Below are positions 46,508 through 59,639 of a stretch of 64,000 nucleotides of DNA, in pieces. This DNA comes from Phoronis australis. Lineage: Eukaryota; Phoronida; Phoronidae. The stretch lies in contig NMRA01000879.1 of NCBI GenBank assembly GCA_002633005.1, positions 17,674 to 81,673 of the forward strand. Direction: 5' to 3'. Each line of letters opens with the position of its first letter. Positions within the stretch are counted from its first letter, which is position 1. The translations under genes were made by a program, and so were the position numbers. The notes below the pieces were generated by a model. The model did no database searches. It worked only from the letters and a program-made list of their open reading frames with translations, and was not told the origin of the DNA.

Positions 46508-48831
46508 CTTGGTGGGCTTCCGTAGGTTCCTTCCTTATTAATATAGTTGTGCCCACTGCTAAGGCTCCAAAAAGCAATTTTTGGTCACATCGTTTTGATA
46601 ACCCATGCCAAATGTCTTATGGATTTTTCAAACTATTGTTTAACTTGCCAGATACATATGACTGGCGGAAGCGCGTTGCATGGTTATCGCCCTATGGGAC
46701 ACTACCAATGGTTTCATTTGTTGCGTCTTTTTCGCTATAATACATGTTGCACGAATACGGTGTCTTGTGCGCCCATCATCCGGTTACCGATAAATGTTTT
46801 CTATCATATTTAATGAAAGAAATGAAAACAAAGTGAAAAATAGATCCGCCTATCTAAAGATGTCCATGTGAAGAGAATGCGCCCAAATCTCTCGTGGGAA
46901 TAATTAGTCTTTTTTTAGAATACAGTAAGATGTTTTAACAGAACAATAAGTGTTCTTTAAGAATATAGTAAGATGTTTCAAAACCTTACTATATTTTAAA
47001 AATATTAAGATCAATGTAGACTTGGTTATCGGTTTTCCACTACTCTTCACATTGCTAGAAAGTGTTAGATTGACCTTGGACGTCCTCCAACACTTAGCTG
47101 ATAAAACTTAGCAACTAATTTTTTTTTAATTCTCAAGACATTATTTGTTGCAAAACTCTATGGTTTGCCTCTTTGGGCTTCCATCTCAATCAAATTAATA
47201 TAAAACAATCTAAAGCGATAAAGGCAGCGGGAATCTACTCGGTATACACTCACCTGAAGTCTTTTCTACCCATTGTAATAAACTGTTCAAGTGTTATGCA
47301 CGTGTGCCATACCCATATAGATATAAATATTCGCATACGTACATGTGCACAATTGGTACTTTGCCCAGCTAAGGGTAGTCACAAGTAAATGTGCGAAAGT
47401 GCGAACACTGTGCGTTTTAAGTGCATGTGCGATGACTAGGGAATGCAATGTACTCCAAACAATACTTTTATCAATAATTTACCTAGAATTTCAACCTTCC
47501 TGTAAACGTCCTACGAGCAATTATTAGACACTGTTCCAACTTATGCAAATGTAGCATGAATTAAGGCACAAGTCGTTATCACTTTTGTTGGGCCTGACAT
47601 GCTCTACAATTGTATAGATAGACATATTTGCCGTGAGAATCTACATGTAGCTTAATATTTTGTCAAAGTTAAACAACGTAAGAAACTGCTGGTCACATTT
47701 CAAAATAGTTCCAATCCTAAAACAAATTTGAGGCACATTTGTGCGTTGTCAGTGGTATTTTTAAAGTTTATGCAGATGCAAAATGTCAAGACAGTCGTAA
47801 GAGCAAAATAGGGCTGCTTTCAATTTCTTTGCATCTGCGACCTTCACATCCTTAAGCTTTTAAAAGTGCCCTTAAAACATGCTAAGATTTGACTAACATT
47901 TCTAAAAAATGAAACAAATTGCAAAAAACTGTGACATAACTCATCTTCAACATTTATACAGTTAATAAAATATGATCATGATATTGATTCCGTTGTTTTG
48001 CTGTAAATACACTTTTCTTTTTTACTAATTTCACTTAAAAGTTGGTCACAAGTTGCAGTTAATGTGAGAGTTCTACAAAGTAAAAACAGGAGCCTTTTTT
48101 TCAGAAAATACATAAATTATTTTAATAGCCAAAATCAACAGTTTTGGAAGTATTTAACATATTTGTAGATAAATCTCAACCCATCAAATTGCGACATTGC
48201 ATGGATTTCAAAAATCGTGGATGCCTAGTGATATGATTAAATTATTTAGGTTCACATTAACGTGCAAAATTGTCAGTGAAGCTGTAATCAAGCTAAGTTT
48301 TAGACAGTTGCCATTGTAGGAAATAACTTTATTTTAGCAAGACCGACATATACTTGAAAATCCAAAATTGATAAGATGTTGACAAAAGGACAAGCAATAG
48401 ACCAATGAGAGTACACGTAGGTGTCAAATTCAAAATAAACTGTGTTCGGTGATACGTGTCTTTTGTTTGATGTCATGGTATTGATAGCATCCAAAAGGGC
48501 AACTAAAATTGAAAAGCATATTTACAGTGATAACTTCAGATGACACCAGGTGAAAGTGTATCCTAACTAGCGTGGAGGATCAGGAACGAATATATAATGT
48601 AGACTACATCTCTAACATTTTTCTCTGTATCACTCCACCCATGACTCTACATGTCTCCTGCACACTTTCTGTTCATCGTTTCGTCTCCCGTTCTCCCTCT
48701 CCATACTCCATATCCCCACGTCTCCGACCATTTCCTTCCCCATACTACCATTTTCCCGTTTCTTTGCGAATTGTTATCGTTGCTTTCCTACACTAAAACT
48801 CTTGTTTAATCTCTGTTAATCTTCATTTCAG

Positions 48832-48901
48832 GTTGTGTTCTGAAGATTCTATCTGCGTCGGATATAACGTGTGACACTGAGTTCCAAGACAAGCAAGATA
48901 A
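48832..48901 (+). CDS. LCCL gene B, exon 2 (70 bp)
   Basis: Flanked by ATTTCAG| and AA|GTAAGC. The frame reads CVLKILSASDITCDTEF, homologous to gene A exon 2. An alternative frame resembling a PAN-type Cys motif is broken by TGA here and TAA in gene A, so it is rejected. Preceded by a clear pyrimidine tract. The hydrophobic leader of exon 1 runs on into VLKIL, and signal cleavage near LSAS would leave a mature protein beginning just before the first LCCL cysteine. Confidence 0.82.
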
Positions 48902-51416
48902 GTAAGCATTATGATATCAATCTAATTTTATGTAGGTGAAGATCTTTTAATATCGTTATAACACAGGTACACTGGACTTAACAAGTCAATGCAGTTACAT
49001 GTACGTGTACAGGAATTTTGATGACCTTGAGTTTATTGTGTGCTGAGTTACACGATGGATGTGGGAAGCTGTATGGCTCGTGGAAATTGATGGCTTGGCA
49101 AACCGATTATGGCAAATTTGTTTCGTAAGAGCGGTCATGGATACCAATAAAACATGTTTTATTCGTAACTGACCTTAACTTACGAGAAACGTCTGTGAAC
49201 GAAGAAGATTTGTATTACGGCCGACGTTTCGTAGATTCTACTTTAGAATTTGAAATGGGAATCAAAACCGGCACATTGTGACCCCCCAGATAATTCGTGT
49301 TTTCTGAATTTAACTGTTTTTTGTAACTGTATTTTTAGTAATAAACATTGAAAAATTTTGCTAATAATTCTTAGTTTATGCTTGAGTAAGAGACGGAAAA
49401 TTTGCTGTACATGCTGTAAAAAATCCCAACGTTTGTTCTAGACATTGTATCATTTTTCGTTGGTATACCATAAACGATATCGAATTGGGGGACATTGTCA
49501 ATACCTGGTGTAAAGTTGTTTGAATTTGTACAAGTCAGGTAGCTGTCAGACTTTCCTTATCAACTCAACTGGGTCATCTTTACAACGTCTCCTCACTGCC
49601 TCGTTGTCCTAAATAAAAGTATGTCGGGAAATATTCTGCCACGCCGCTGAAAACTACAGAATAAATTATTAGGTTGATTAATTAAAATGAATCGGTTTAG
49701 ATATGTTTAACTGTGACAATAATAATACGTGAACATATTTTTACCTTAATTCGATTTTTGTGCCTTGTCTCGATGTGTATGGAACCTTATGTGCAAATAA
49801 GCGCCATTATTGGATATGTGCTGTTTACATGCTTCAAGGGCTAAGAACAGTGCTATACCGACTGACTTCGACGTAACCCCTACACTGCAACCAATAAGTT
49901 GAAAATTAAATTTCAGGGTATTTATTCCAAAAAAGGGTAGACTCTGGCTTCAGCACATCACTGATGGTAAATGGTTTTGGAACTAATATTTACGTTGATT
50001 TAATATATTTGAAAAACACGGTGAATCAGTTATGGAAGAAGACAAATTCCTGGCCACAAAGCAGAATAAGGCATCATCAATAGCTTCCGAACCGTGGTTG
50101 TTTCCAAAGCCGTAGTAAGCGGTGGCTCAAACAATTTTTCAGGTTTCAGGTTTAAGCGATATCTACGGGCTTGGGGCCGGGGGCAGTCGAGTAAAGAAAC
50201 GCTGCGAAATACGGATAAGAGAAAAAGATGAAGAGAACATTTAACAACTCTGAATCAGTGCATTTTTTACCTTTTGAGGACCCTAGCCAGGATATTGTCG
50301 TTGGGGTGTCTGCCTTCGCAGCACAGGTCGGGGAACTATCGTGTTTTCGCGGGATTCATTAGACAATTAACGACACATGTTTAGCCCACCGTTATACAGA
50401 ATACTTCAGAGAACACCCAAATGGTATCCACCTGTGGGCATGTGAAGTTTGAACATCGGCGCCCAAAAATATGAGTCAGGGAAACGCCAAGACGGATAAT
50501 ATGAACTGGAACATTGGTAATGGAAAACTACGATAGGTTACCTGGGGAAATTGGGAAAGGGAAACATAATTTGGGAAATTTTGATGCAAAGAAAAATAGG
50601 TAATGAGAAATACCGTGATGTACCCGCCAAGAGGATAACCAAACATGTTGGATAAAAAGTGTCCTTTGTTCTCAAAACTGAACTTTAAAAAAAATCTACG
50701 TTAATGAAATAATTTGAAGTTTGGCCAGCGCTGAAATTTTTGACAGGCTGTGGTAACAACGTTGTACGTGAGCTTAAGGACACAAAATGAATTAAATCTA
50801 CTTTTCTAGAGGTGGTCCTTAATAAAACTTCATAAGTTGACAAAATGTAACCTGTGTGGAATGGATTAGAAGTTGATTGATAATAACGATGGCATTGATT
50901 GTACACCATAATAAGAGCACATGTATATATACACGTATATATCAACAAGTTAATTTGATGAAGACCGTTGATTAAATAGCGGAAACAAGATTCCCCTTTA
51001 AGTCCCAAATGTCAGCGTCAGTTTTAGAAACTCTACAGGTACCACCCTGATTTTCAAAATATTCGATGACCCTTGCATTTTTTGCAGTGGAGACCAACAG
51101 AGCAGGCTACCTGAAGATTTGATGGACTTTATGTTTTACTGTTTCATTGTTCAGTATGTTAATAAATATACTCCTGCGCAGATATGACCATAGAATCGTG
51201 GTTTTCTACTAAGATGACCAACTGCAAACGCTTTGATTAGCAGTTGTCTGAAGATACATCTAGCTAAGCAGGGGAAATGAAGTTGACTTTGGATGAAAGA
51301 TCTGGAGCTAGGGCCCATGACCAGATGCTTCGTTTAACTGCTCATTTTACAATGTTATTTGCCCCTATTTCCTCGCGCCATTTTTAGGAAATAATAATTC
51401 TGGTCGATTTTTTTAG

Positions 51417-51489
51417 CACGGACTATGTCTGTCCCGAAGAAAAGTGTCCCAGTGACAAGCAAGTGTTTGGAACGTATCATTACACGAGC
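51417..51489 (+). CDS. LCCL gene B, exon 3 (73 bp)
   Basis: Acceptor ATTTTTTTAG| and donor AGC|GTAAGT. Encodes DYVCPEEKC and QVFGTYHYTS, with the second and third LCCL cysteines. Length and phases are identical to gene A exon 3, and the invariant residues are DYVCP, C, GTY and YTS. About ten of 24 codons differ in amino acid from gene A while only two differ silently, more than expected under simple purifying selection. The following 10.9 kb intron contains a BEL/Pao element nested in other transposons. Confidence 0.85.
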
Positions 51490-52010
51490 GTAAGTGGATG
51501 TTAGAACTTCTTAAAGAACTTCACAACCCACTTATAATGGTCAATGAGTGGGCAAGAGAGTGATTTTGATTGACGCTGTTTAAACAAATTAAACAGAGGG
51601 CAATAGCTAGATATAGATGGGCAAACGCATACTTGTTACTTTTCACGTCTTTTACATTATGCTTATTGGAATTGGAGTTATCTTTATGACAGTAGGTAAA
51701 TTAAGTTAATGTAAAGAGGAAAAGAGGATATTCAAGTACATGTACATGTAATTTCCGCCAACAATCTATGGCAGTTTTGACTTGAGATGTCCCATTAGCT
51801 TTACGACACATTGTGAATTCTTGCTGGGCCCCTTCTCGAATCCTTTTACTGGAAATGGAACTCGAAATAATGTTTGGCATTTTTTATTCTACTTTTGTGC
51901 AAACTCAAGATAAGTGTCCATTACTCAATGCTCGAATGCTTAATGACTTACGTGGATGATTTATTTGTCATAGTTTGCGGTTGACAAATCCAACATTAAA
52001 GCTAAAAATT

Positions 52011-52047
52011 GAGTTTAAACTCGAAGTTTCGAGTTTATACTCGAGTT
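52011..52047. repeat. Cluster of GAGTTT palindromes
   Basis: GAGTTTAAACTC, then CGAGTTTATACTCG, within 35 bp; it can form short hairpins. Confidence 0.6.
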
Positions 52048-52545
52048 TGTAGCACGCATATGAGGGCTTTTAAGTCCAAACTTGGACTAGAAACTCATAT
52101 GCATGAACTATAATTATTCGAGCACCATCTGATAACCACTTATCTTGAATTCGCACAAAAGGAGCAGAAAAATTGCAAAAAATATTTTCCAGTTGGTTTT
52201 GAGAACAAAGATTAGAGACCGCGCCCTGGTCATCTATCTGTCTTTTGAAACACTTAATTTTCAAATATACTAATCTTGCCTGGAACCGTCGTCCATGACT
52301 GTGGGTTAAGTTGGATTATTCTAAAATCGCTTGGACTCCCAAACCCCACAAACCCCTCTCCCCACGGCCTTCTGCAATAGATGCATCTGCGCTTTTTACC
52401 CATTTCATAATCACATTAGGTCAATAAGTGACTCTTCCATTAGTCTTACCTATACGTGAATCTGCTCTGGCTCAATTATGGTGGTTAAAAACAGAAAGAG
52501 GCGTTGGAACATGATCTCAAATAACGGATTGTGAGCGTTCAATTT

Positions 52546-52802
52546 AGTTCGTTTTTTGCCGTTTTAATCGGTCTATATCCACAACATCCCGTATAGGATC
52601 GATCTCTCCTCATCGAGAGGTGTAGCGTTAACGTGTGTGGAAGGTGAGTACCCAGCGCAGCGACGTCAGTGGTTTTTCAATTAAGTGGGTGCTATGGTGT
52701 GCCATATTGATACAACTTGTGGTTACCATGAAGCGGCGAGTAAAGTGGCTTTATCGTTCTTCATAATTTTTCTCGGGATACCAAAATAATTCAAAAGTGG
52801 TC
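52546..52802 (+). mobile_element. Left part of a second copy of the TTAA-type transposon
   Basis: Similar to 20,931-21,180: both contain TTTAATCGGTCTATATCCAC (or CTTAATCGG...), GTGGAAGGTGAG/GAGGAAGGTGAG and GCGACGTCA. Similarity stops at about 52,802, where the BEL LTR begins, and resumes after the BEL 3' LTR at about 61,275. The terminal inverted repeat is not visible. Confidence 0.75.
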
Positions 52803-53118
52803 GGCAATCATTCAAATTGCCTATATAAATTTAGTATTGTTTTCTGTTGTACTCATTTTGAAGTACTCCTACAGATCGGGAACTAGGCACGTGGTACACA
52901 CATTTAAAAGCGTTTTACCAGCCAGTTCCATTCATTTGTATTTCGTATTTCTTATTTGTGTGCAGTGTAGTCACGTCATTGGTTTCGGCGTCAAGATTAT
53001 AGGGTTTTGATGATTTTAAGGGTTTATCTATGTACTGACGGCACTCGAATAAAGGAATAGGCTGTAAGTAGAATCACATGTTTTTCTCTCCATCGGTAGC
53101 TGACACAGCGCTAGTACA
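52803..53118 (+). repeat. 5' LTR of the BEL element
   Basis: Aligned to the 3' LTR from CATTCAAATTGCC onwards, through TTTAGTATTGTTTTCTGTTG and CACGTGGTAC, to GCTGACACAGCGC. The exact 3' end (near GTACA) is uncertain by about 10 bases. Confidence 0.8.
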
Positions 53119-53225
53119 CAGTAAAATCATGCCTGCGTTATGTAAATCCTGTTATGCTATGGTGACCAGCTGAATGCTGAAGCGTGACGAATGGGTCTCT
53201 AGGAACAAAGTCTATTGTTACCAAT

Positions 53226-55904
53226 CAGGGGCGGATCTACGTTTTCAGTAAGGGGGGGTTTAGGATTCCCGCAAAGGTCGAATCCTAGGCGCGTGGCGCC
53301 GAGAGGGGGGGGGGTCGGGAGGGGGGGTTTCCCCCCCTCCGTGTAAAACAATTTTTTGTTTTTGTAGCCAAATAGTGAAATTTCCATGCATCCTGGTAAG
53401 TTTCTGGCACTTAACATGTCTCTTGAGTTTTTCTTAAGATAATTTAAAATCCTTCTCGATTTCGTCGCATGAACGTGGCTCATAAGTTTCGTGAAACCAT
53501 ATTTGTGCACATCTGGGTATGAGTCGCGCCACCAGCAAAAATTTTTGTTGGAACATCTGCTTATACACACCTTTTTAGCATGCGAAAAGTCGTATATGAA
53601 AAGGTGTGGTGTGTGTGTGGGTTTAGCCAACTACCAAATATTCAAGAGCATAAGAAGCACCGACGGGGAGTAAAAAATTGAATATCAGATGATCGCGTAA
53701 CAGCAGCCTCAAGTTGTTTAAGAACAAAGACCTGTACTGTTAGTCTCGAAATAAACATGTGTTCTGTCTCGTTATGAGAAAAACTGGCAAACGATGGTGC
53801 TCTCAACACATAGTATATTACTAAAAGCGACAATAAACAATTAAGTATCACTTTATTAAGCTGAATCACGTTGACAACAATTGAAAAACGTCAAATGTAT
53901 TTGGAAACGAATCATATGAAAACAGTTTCACGAAACCAAAACATTCTGTACATCGTGGTGAAAAGATAATCAGGACCAGTTCGCAGAGGGACCAGATGTA
54001 CACTGAGAGTACACAAAAACGCCTGGTCCATCACGAGACCAAAAGTACACCTGTGCTTATTATCCCTAGAAAAATAGTCGATCTGTCGCGGGACCAAACA
54101 GTTCTGGCTGAGATGAATAGTTTTACAAAGCACACTTTGGTAAAAAAACATCACCAGACTAGTTCGCGAGACCTAAAGCGTACTATGCAAAAACTTTTGA
54201 ATTGAAAACCTCTCTCTAGACACTTTTAAATTCCCAGTGGTTGCTCATACATGTACGTGTATTTTATACATTTGGTCGTCAACTGCTGCGAGAGGTTGTC
54301 TAGGAAGGGTTTTCGCACCGTTCTGTAATACTCACTGGAAGAAACAAGTATTGAGTACAAATTTAACTACGCACTACGTGAAATTAATTTTGGATATGAA
54401 GCAGACAGAGCCAAGTGGAAATACAAACCAGAATCAGTTTTTGTGCACTCGTAGACCCTCTGCTGTATTGGGTAAATTTGGCATGACCAAAAATAATTTC
54501 TATTTCGTTTTCATTGTATACAAGCATAAAAACCGACATTATGTACAAACTGTGTAGAATTATATCTTATTACGTGGGTATGTATCCAGGAACGTTAGTC
54601 CTATTCTGCTGTTGTCTGGACTGCCGAGGAATCTGTATATCGCGGGATCCAATGGTTTGCTCGTCTTGGAACCATTCTACCCAGGCATCTTTGATGTTTG
54701 TTCCCAACGCTTGCACTTCGTCAACTGCTGTGTCAATGAGCTTGTAAGCCTCTACAATGTCGTTTGGCAGCTCAATTGGCACTATGAAACCCCCTGAGGT
54801 TGCCAAGTCCATTCAAAAGACTTACATGCGCAACTAAATTTGATCCGTTCATCATGAACTACTTCAAACCTAGTCGATGTATCCCAGGACCTATTTGCAT
54901 CTCTTGCCATTTTCGGAATAAACGTCCCAATGTCTGAACGCTTGAAACCCCAAGTACTAACATCAAATAAATGCCCATGGTCATGGGCGTTTCATCGGGT
55001 GGGAATTTCTGCGGAAATTGCCAGTATAGAAGACAGCAGTGGTGCTTATTGCAGGTAGAAAGACGGTAGGTATTGAGGTCGGAACTAGAGCTCCTTAGGA
55101 GGCCTATTGAACATCGCACGAGTCCCTCAAGACTTTGCTGTAAAAATACAGCCTCCCCGCAATTTCTGGTACTGTACACTGTTCGCGAATGCGGTCACTT
55201 TGTCAATGTGAGTGCCCCCTTGGTCATTTTTTGTATAGACATAGCTTGTTAGAGTGCATCTTCAAACGGTTCCGCGACCAGACCACGGCGCCCGCGACAA
55301 TAGTAATTCTTCGGAAAACGAGTTCTTTTCAAAAATACTACATGTACATGTAGGCTACACTGTATGTATTGCGCAAGACAACTTTACTATACACCAGTCA
55401 AATTCGAGTTACAAACGTGTAGGGTATAATGGAATGACAGATGAGGTAAAAACGTTGCACGTCAATTTGCCTGAATATCAGGGTTGCGGCACCACAGTAT
55501 TTCCCCTAATCAAATCAAATTATATCTTAGAGTAAAGAAGCTAGTTATCTAAAGAAATCAGCTATAGAGCTGCTCTTTCAGCGGTGAATCCATCTAAAAT
55601 GCTTGGCAACTTCAGAAGTGTCGACGGAAGCGCGCCCACAATTGATCTCCGCGCGTTTTGCCGATGATCCACGAAGACTCAAAATGCGTTGATTTTCATA
55701 ACAGCAATTTGCAATTCAAAAATTTATTTTTTCAGAGTGAACCCCCCCCCCTCATTTTTTTCCAAATTGGTTTACTCGGGGTTTACACACGCTGGTGGTG
55801 TCGTTTTTGTTTTGGTGACGACGTTTTTGTTTTTTTTTAATTTTGGGTCCTGGCCCAAGGGGGGGGTTTAAACCCCCTGAACCCCCCCCGTAGATCCGCC
55901 TCTG
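53226..55904. mobile_element. 2.7 kb TIR element inserted in the BEL leader
   Basis: Inverted ends CAGGGGCGGATCTACG (left) and CAGAGGCGGATCTACG (right, reverse strand), each followed inwards by a G-tract. It separates the BEL 5' LTR from gag. No target duplication is evident. Inside are unassigned short frames, among them a minus-strand frame at 54,570-54,812 (ELPNDIVEAYKLIDTAVDEV), but none resembles a known transposase. CAGxGGCGGATC ends are common in hAT-like and related non-autonomous elements. Confidence 0.75.
53960..54190. repeat. Degenerate short repeats with GACCA / CGCGAGAC phrases
   Basis: Phrases such as GGACCAGTTCGCAGAGGGACCAG, TGGTCCATCACGAGACCAAAA, CTGTCGCGGGACCAAAC and CTAGTTCGCGAGACCTAAA occur four times within 230 bp in both orientations. 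Part of the 2.7 kb element. Confidence 0.4.
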
Positions 55905-56005
55905 TCCAAGGTCAGCTGAATTGTCAAGCTTGGTGTTCGTGCAGTGACCACATCAATAGTTCACCATCTCGTATGTAGACGGAGCAGCTGACACCGTTAG
56001 GCTAA

Positions 56006-57840
56006 ATGACTCGGAAGATTCGACATTTATCGACTGGAGCTGCGGTAACAAAGCAGATGACAAAAATGAAAAAGTTAATGGAAATTACTGAGCACTTGCA
56101 TCTGGTCAAAGTTGAACTGATTACATTTGGTCATAATATACAGGTTCTTGCGGACGCTTACCAGAGTCATATAGCTTTGATCACAACTGAGTTAAAGCGT
56201 AAGACAGTGAGTCAGAAGTACCACGATCAGATTCAAGTGTTTCATTAATTGTGTGATATTGTATACCAGTGGGTAACGGAAACGGAACATTCGCTTCAGC
56301 AAAAGCTTCATTCAGTATCCGAAGTTTTAGTTAAAGCTTCTTCGCGAGGGACTTTTAGGGGTTCGTCAACGTCGTCAAAGAAATCCTCGGCAAGTTCAAA
56401 CACCCTCAGGTTGAAAGCCGCAATGACAACCGCCAGTTTGGTAGGTGAAAAGGCCGCATTAGAGGAGTCGTTAAAACTGGAGACCGAGCTTAACAAGGCC
56501 GAAACTGAAGCTAAACGTCACAATTTGTTGTCTGTCATGAATGTTCGAATCGCCAAAGCAAACACCGAGGAGGTAGTCCTAAAAGCTGCGTCAAGTACAA
56601 AGACTCTGTGTCATGCGTCAAATAAAAAGCATTTAGTTCACCCCAGCAGAGCGTCTCAGGTGCCCACGTTATGCCACCTACCTCTCTTATTTCGAAGCCT
56701 GAAAATTCCGATAAAGAATTGACCCTTATGTTATCAACGTTACGTCTGACGGCACCGAATCTCATGACGTTTTCAGGAGACATCAAGACTTTTTTGACAT
56801 TCGAGATGGCTTTCGATTCGCAGATAGTACCACTGACTTCAACTGACACAGAGCGTTTATACTACTTAAGAGGCGAAGCTAAGGAGGTCGTAGCTGGATG
56901 TCTCCTCATGAATCCAGAAGATGGGTACTAGGAAGCACGGCGAACTTTGAAACATGATTACGGTGAACCGTACAGTGTTGCTTCGTCGTTTTTGAACAAA
57001 CTCCACTCATGACCTGCAATAAAACTTGAAGATTTCAGGGGAATTAAGCGATTTTCTGTTTTTCTGAAACAATGTGAGCACACCATGTCGAAGACTGAAT
57101 ACTTGTCGGTGTCGAATCACATAGATTACCTAATCTTCAAGCAATTGTGAACAGCGACGAACGACGCAAAATGTCGCGGTTGCCAGAATTGTTACCTCAT
57201 TCAGAAGGCCGCGGTGACTACCAACGACCCTATTTTTGGGAAGGAAGCTGCGGCAAGAACACCGAAGCCAACTTATTCAAAGACCAGTTTTGCCGCCATC
57301 ACGGAAACGACGCCATCACCTGAAAGAAAGTCACCAGTGTGTCATTATTGTTTACTGGACCACGACTTAAATGATTGTGACTCGTTTATTCCGTTGTCTA
57401 TGGCTGACAAACGCAAGTTTATAATGGAGAAGAAATTATGTTTCGGTTGCCTTCATTATGGTCATGTGTCTAAAGGATGTTCGAATCGTCGCATTTGTGA
57501 AAAATGCCTTAAATGTTATCCTACTACACTTCACTTTGAGAGATCAACGACGAACGATACAAGCAGGTTTGAGCATGGTAAACATTCCCCAATGACCCCT
57601 GGCCTTGATTCTGATACTCTGACGCCATTGTTATCAGTTGTCTCAGGACAGCAACGCAAGGTGTCTGCACCACCCACAGCAGGTACGCAACCCAAAGTCG
57701 TTGATCAACTCCTCCTCACACGATCTTCAAACAGCTCAAGTAATGTAACGCTCCTTCTTTTGACAATTATAATCAGAAAACTCTTCATGAAATTAGTCCT
57801 GTTCGTGTTAGACAGAAAAGAAATGATACTGTAGTACTGA
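56006..57840 (+). pseudogene. BEL gag remains with zinc knuckles
   Basis: A coiled-coil-like N-terminal frame (56,006-56,248), a lysine/serine-rich spacer, then FSGDIKTFLTFEMAFDSQIV and ERLYYLRGEAKEVV (56,770-56,900), typical of the DUF1759-type BEL gag. Cys/His motifs follow (CHYCLLDHDLNDC; CFGCLHYGHVSKGC) at 57,340-57,480. Several stops and frame changes. Confidence 0.8.
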
Positions 57841-58500
57841 CGTACCCATTCTTCGACAATGGTAGCAGTAGATGTTTCCTTGCTGATAGTCTTAAATCTG
57901 ATTTACATGCCACAGGTCACGGGCGTAATAATGTAAAACAAACTGTAGTAAAAGATCTGCAGGTTACTGACGTGAATGGCCAGAATCCTTTGACTATCCA
58001 GAAGGCTTATTCTTGTGCGCAGATACCAGTGGACTCCCGACATATCCCTACACCGGATGTTCTCGAAAAAGTCAGTTATCTTAGTGATGTTGCTCAAAAC
58101 ATTCCATCGTTAATACCAGATATATACAGTGGTCTGCTTATAGGCTCAAGTTGCCCGGCTACGCTCCAGCCGTTATAGGTGGTTCCTACTCAAAGCTGTT
58201 CGCTTGCGACACGGATGGCGTGTCAACGGTATCGTGCATATTTCCGACAATCCTCTTGGTTCCTACGTGACGTACTGTAATCGCATTCAAGCTGTTGAGT
58301 CCTGTTCTGTGAAGGAAATTCCGTTTCTTGATCCTGGAGACGTTATCGACACGCTTGCGATGGACTTCAAGGACTGTAGTGCCGGCTTACACCCGAATGA
58401 GAAGGGCCACTCTAGAGAAGATTTAGAGTTCACGGAACGCGCCAACCACTGCGTGAAGAATGTCGACGGTAACTTTGAGATCCCACTTCTCTTCAGAAAT
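57830..58500 (+). pseudogene. BEL protease and linker, broken
   Basis: LTYPFFDNGSSRCF (about 57,838-57,880) fits the BEL protease active-site pattern D-x-G-S. It is followed by IPSLIPDIYSGLLIGSSCPA (about 58,110), the usual segment after the protease, and by a frame leading to RT. Confidence 0.65.
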
Positions 58501-58566
58501 TAGATTCTCGTCATGAAATAAAACAGATCACTAGCTGTCCACAGAGCATCGTACCAAAGAAAAAAG

Positions 58567-59570
58567 GTGAAGGGAGACAGTGCGTACTACACCGCGTGCA
58601 AGACATTCATCGACAACCTTTTAATCAAGTGTTATACAGAGAAAGTGCAAGCTAAGGAAGTGCAAGCTGGCAAGGGCTCCATTTGGTACCTCCCGCACCA
58701 TGGTGTGTACCATACACAGAATAAAAAGTTGAAGGTCGTCTTCTATTGTGCTGCCAAGTTTCAAAGCACGTCCTTAAACGATCAGCTGATTCAAGGTCCA
58801 AATCTTACAAACTCAGTCAACGATTTTTTGACAAGATTCCGTGGTGGACAAATAGCGTATTCGGCAGATGTCGAGTCCATGTTTTACCAAGTAAAGGTAC
58901 CTGAATGTCAGCGAGATTTTCTTAGATTCGTTTGGTGGCGTAACGGCGACTTACACACCAGAATGGATGACTACCGAATGACAGTACATCTTTTCGGCGC
59001 CGAATCGTCCCCCAGTTTGTTTAACTTCGGTCGCAGAAAAACTGCAGAAAATTGCGATCCTGATGTAGCAACCACGATCCGACGCAACTTTTACATTGAC
59101 GACTGATTAAAGGCTGTCAAAAGTGACGAGTAGGCTACTCGGCTGCGCTGATGAAAGGTCTTTGCAAAGCGTGCTTGCGTGGAGGGTTCCACTTGACAAA
59201 ATTTGCCAGTAACAGTCGTGCGCTATTAGATTCCATCCTTGTTGAAGAGAGGTCCAAGGAACTACAAGCTAAGCATTTGGACTACGACTGTTTGCCAACA
59301 GAGCGGGTTTTGGTCATTCAATGGAAGATGCCATCAGATCACATTGGATTCACCATGAAGATAAGACCAAAGGACATGACCAGAAGGGAAATCTTATCCA
59401 CTAATGCTTCGCTTTATGACCCCTTCGGTTTCTTAGCACCATATGTGCTTCAAGAAAAGAAGTTTTTGAAAGACTTGTGTAAAGAAGACGGTCTACAGAG
59501 GGATGACGAGATTCCGGAAGTTTATCATGTACGATGGCAGAAGTGGCGGACGCGGAAGCCAGTGTGTTGA
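58567..59570 (+). pseudogene. BEL reverse transcriptase
   Basis: KLKVVFYCAAKFQSTSLNDQ, YSADVESMFYQVKVP (first catalytic Asp), LRFVWWRNGDL, MTVHLFGAESSPS and NFYIDD (catalytic Asp pair) are in order at 58,730-59,105. A stop follows directly. A second frame (59,151-59,570) carries the connection region with LYDPFGFLAPYVL. Much of RNase H is deleted between 59,570 and 59,640. Confidence 0.88.
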
Positions 59571-59639
59571 AATTTACTCAGAGACAATACTTCAAAGATG
59601 ATTTTAAAAGGCTCTAAGGTTACGGTGGAGGCAAGAAAA

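Noticed and set aside
48832-48901. PAN/apple-like reading (LCSEDSICVGYNV) of LCCL exon 2
   Set aside because: That frame hits a stop in both paralogs; the LCCL frame is open and conserved in both.
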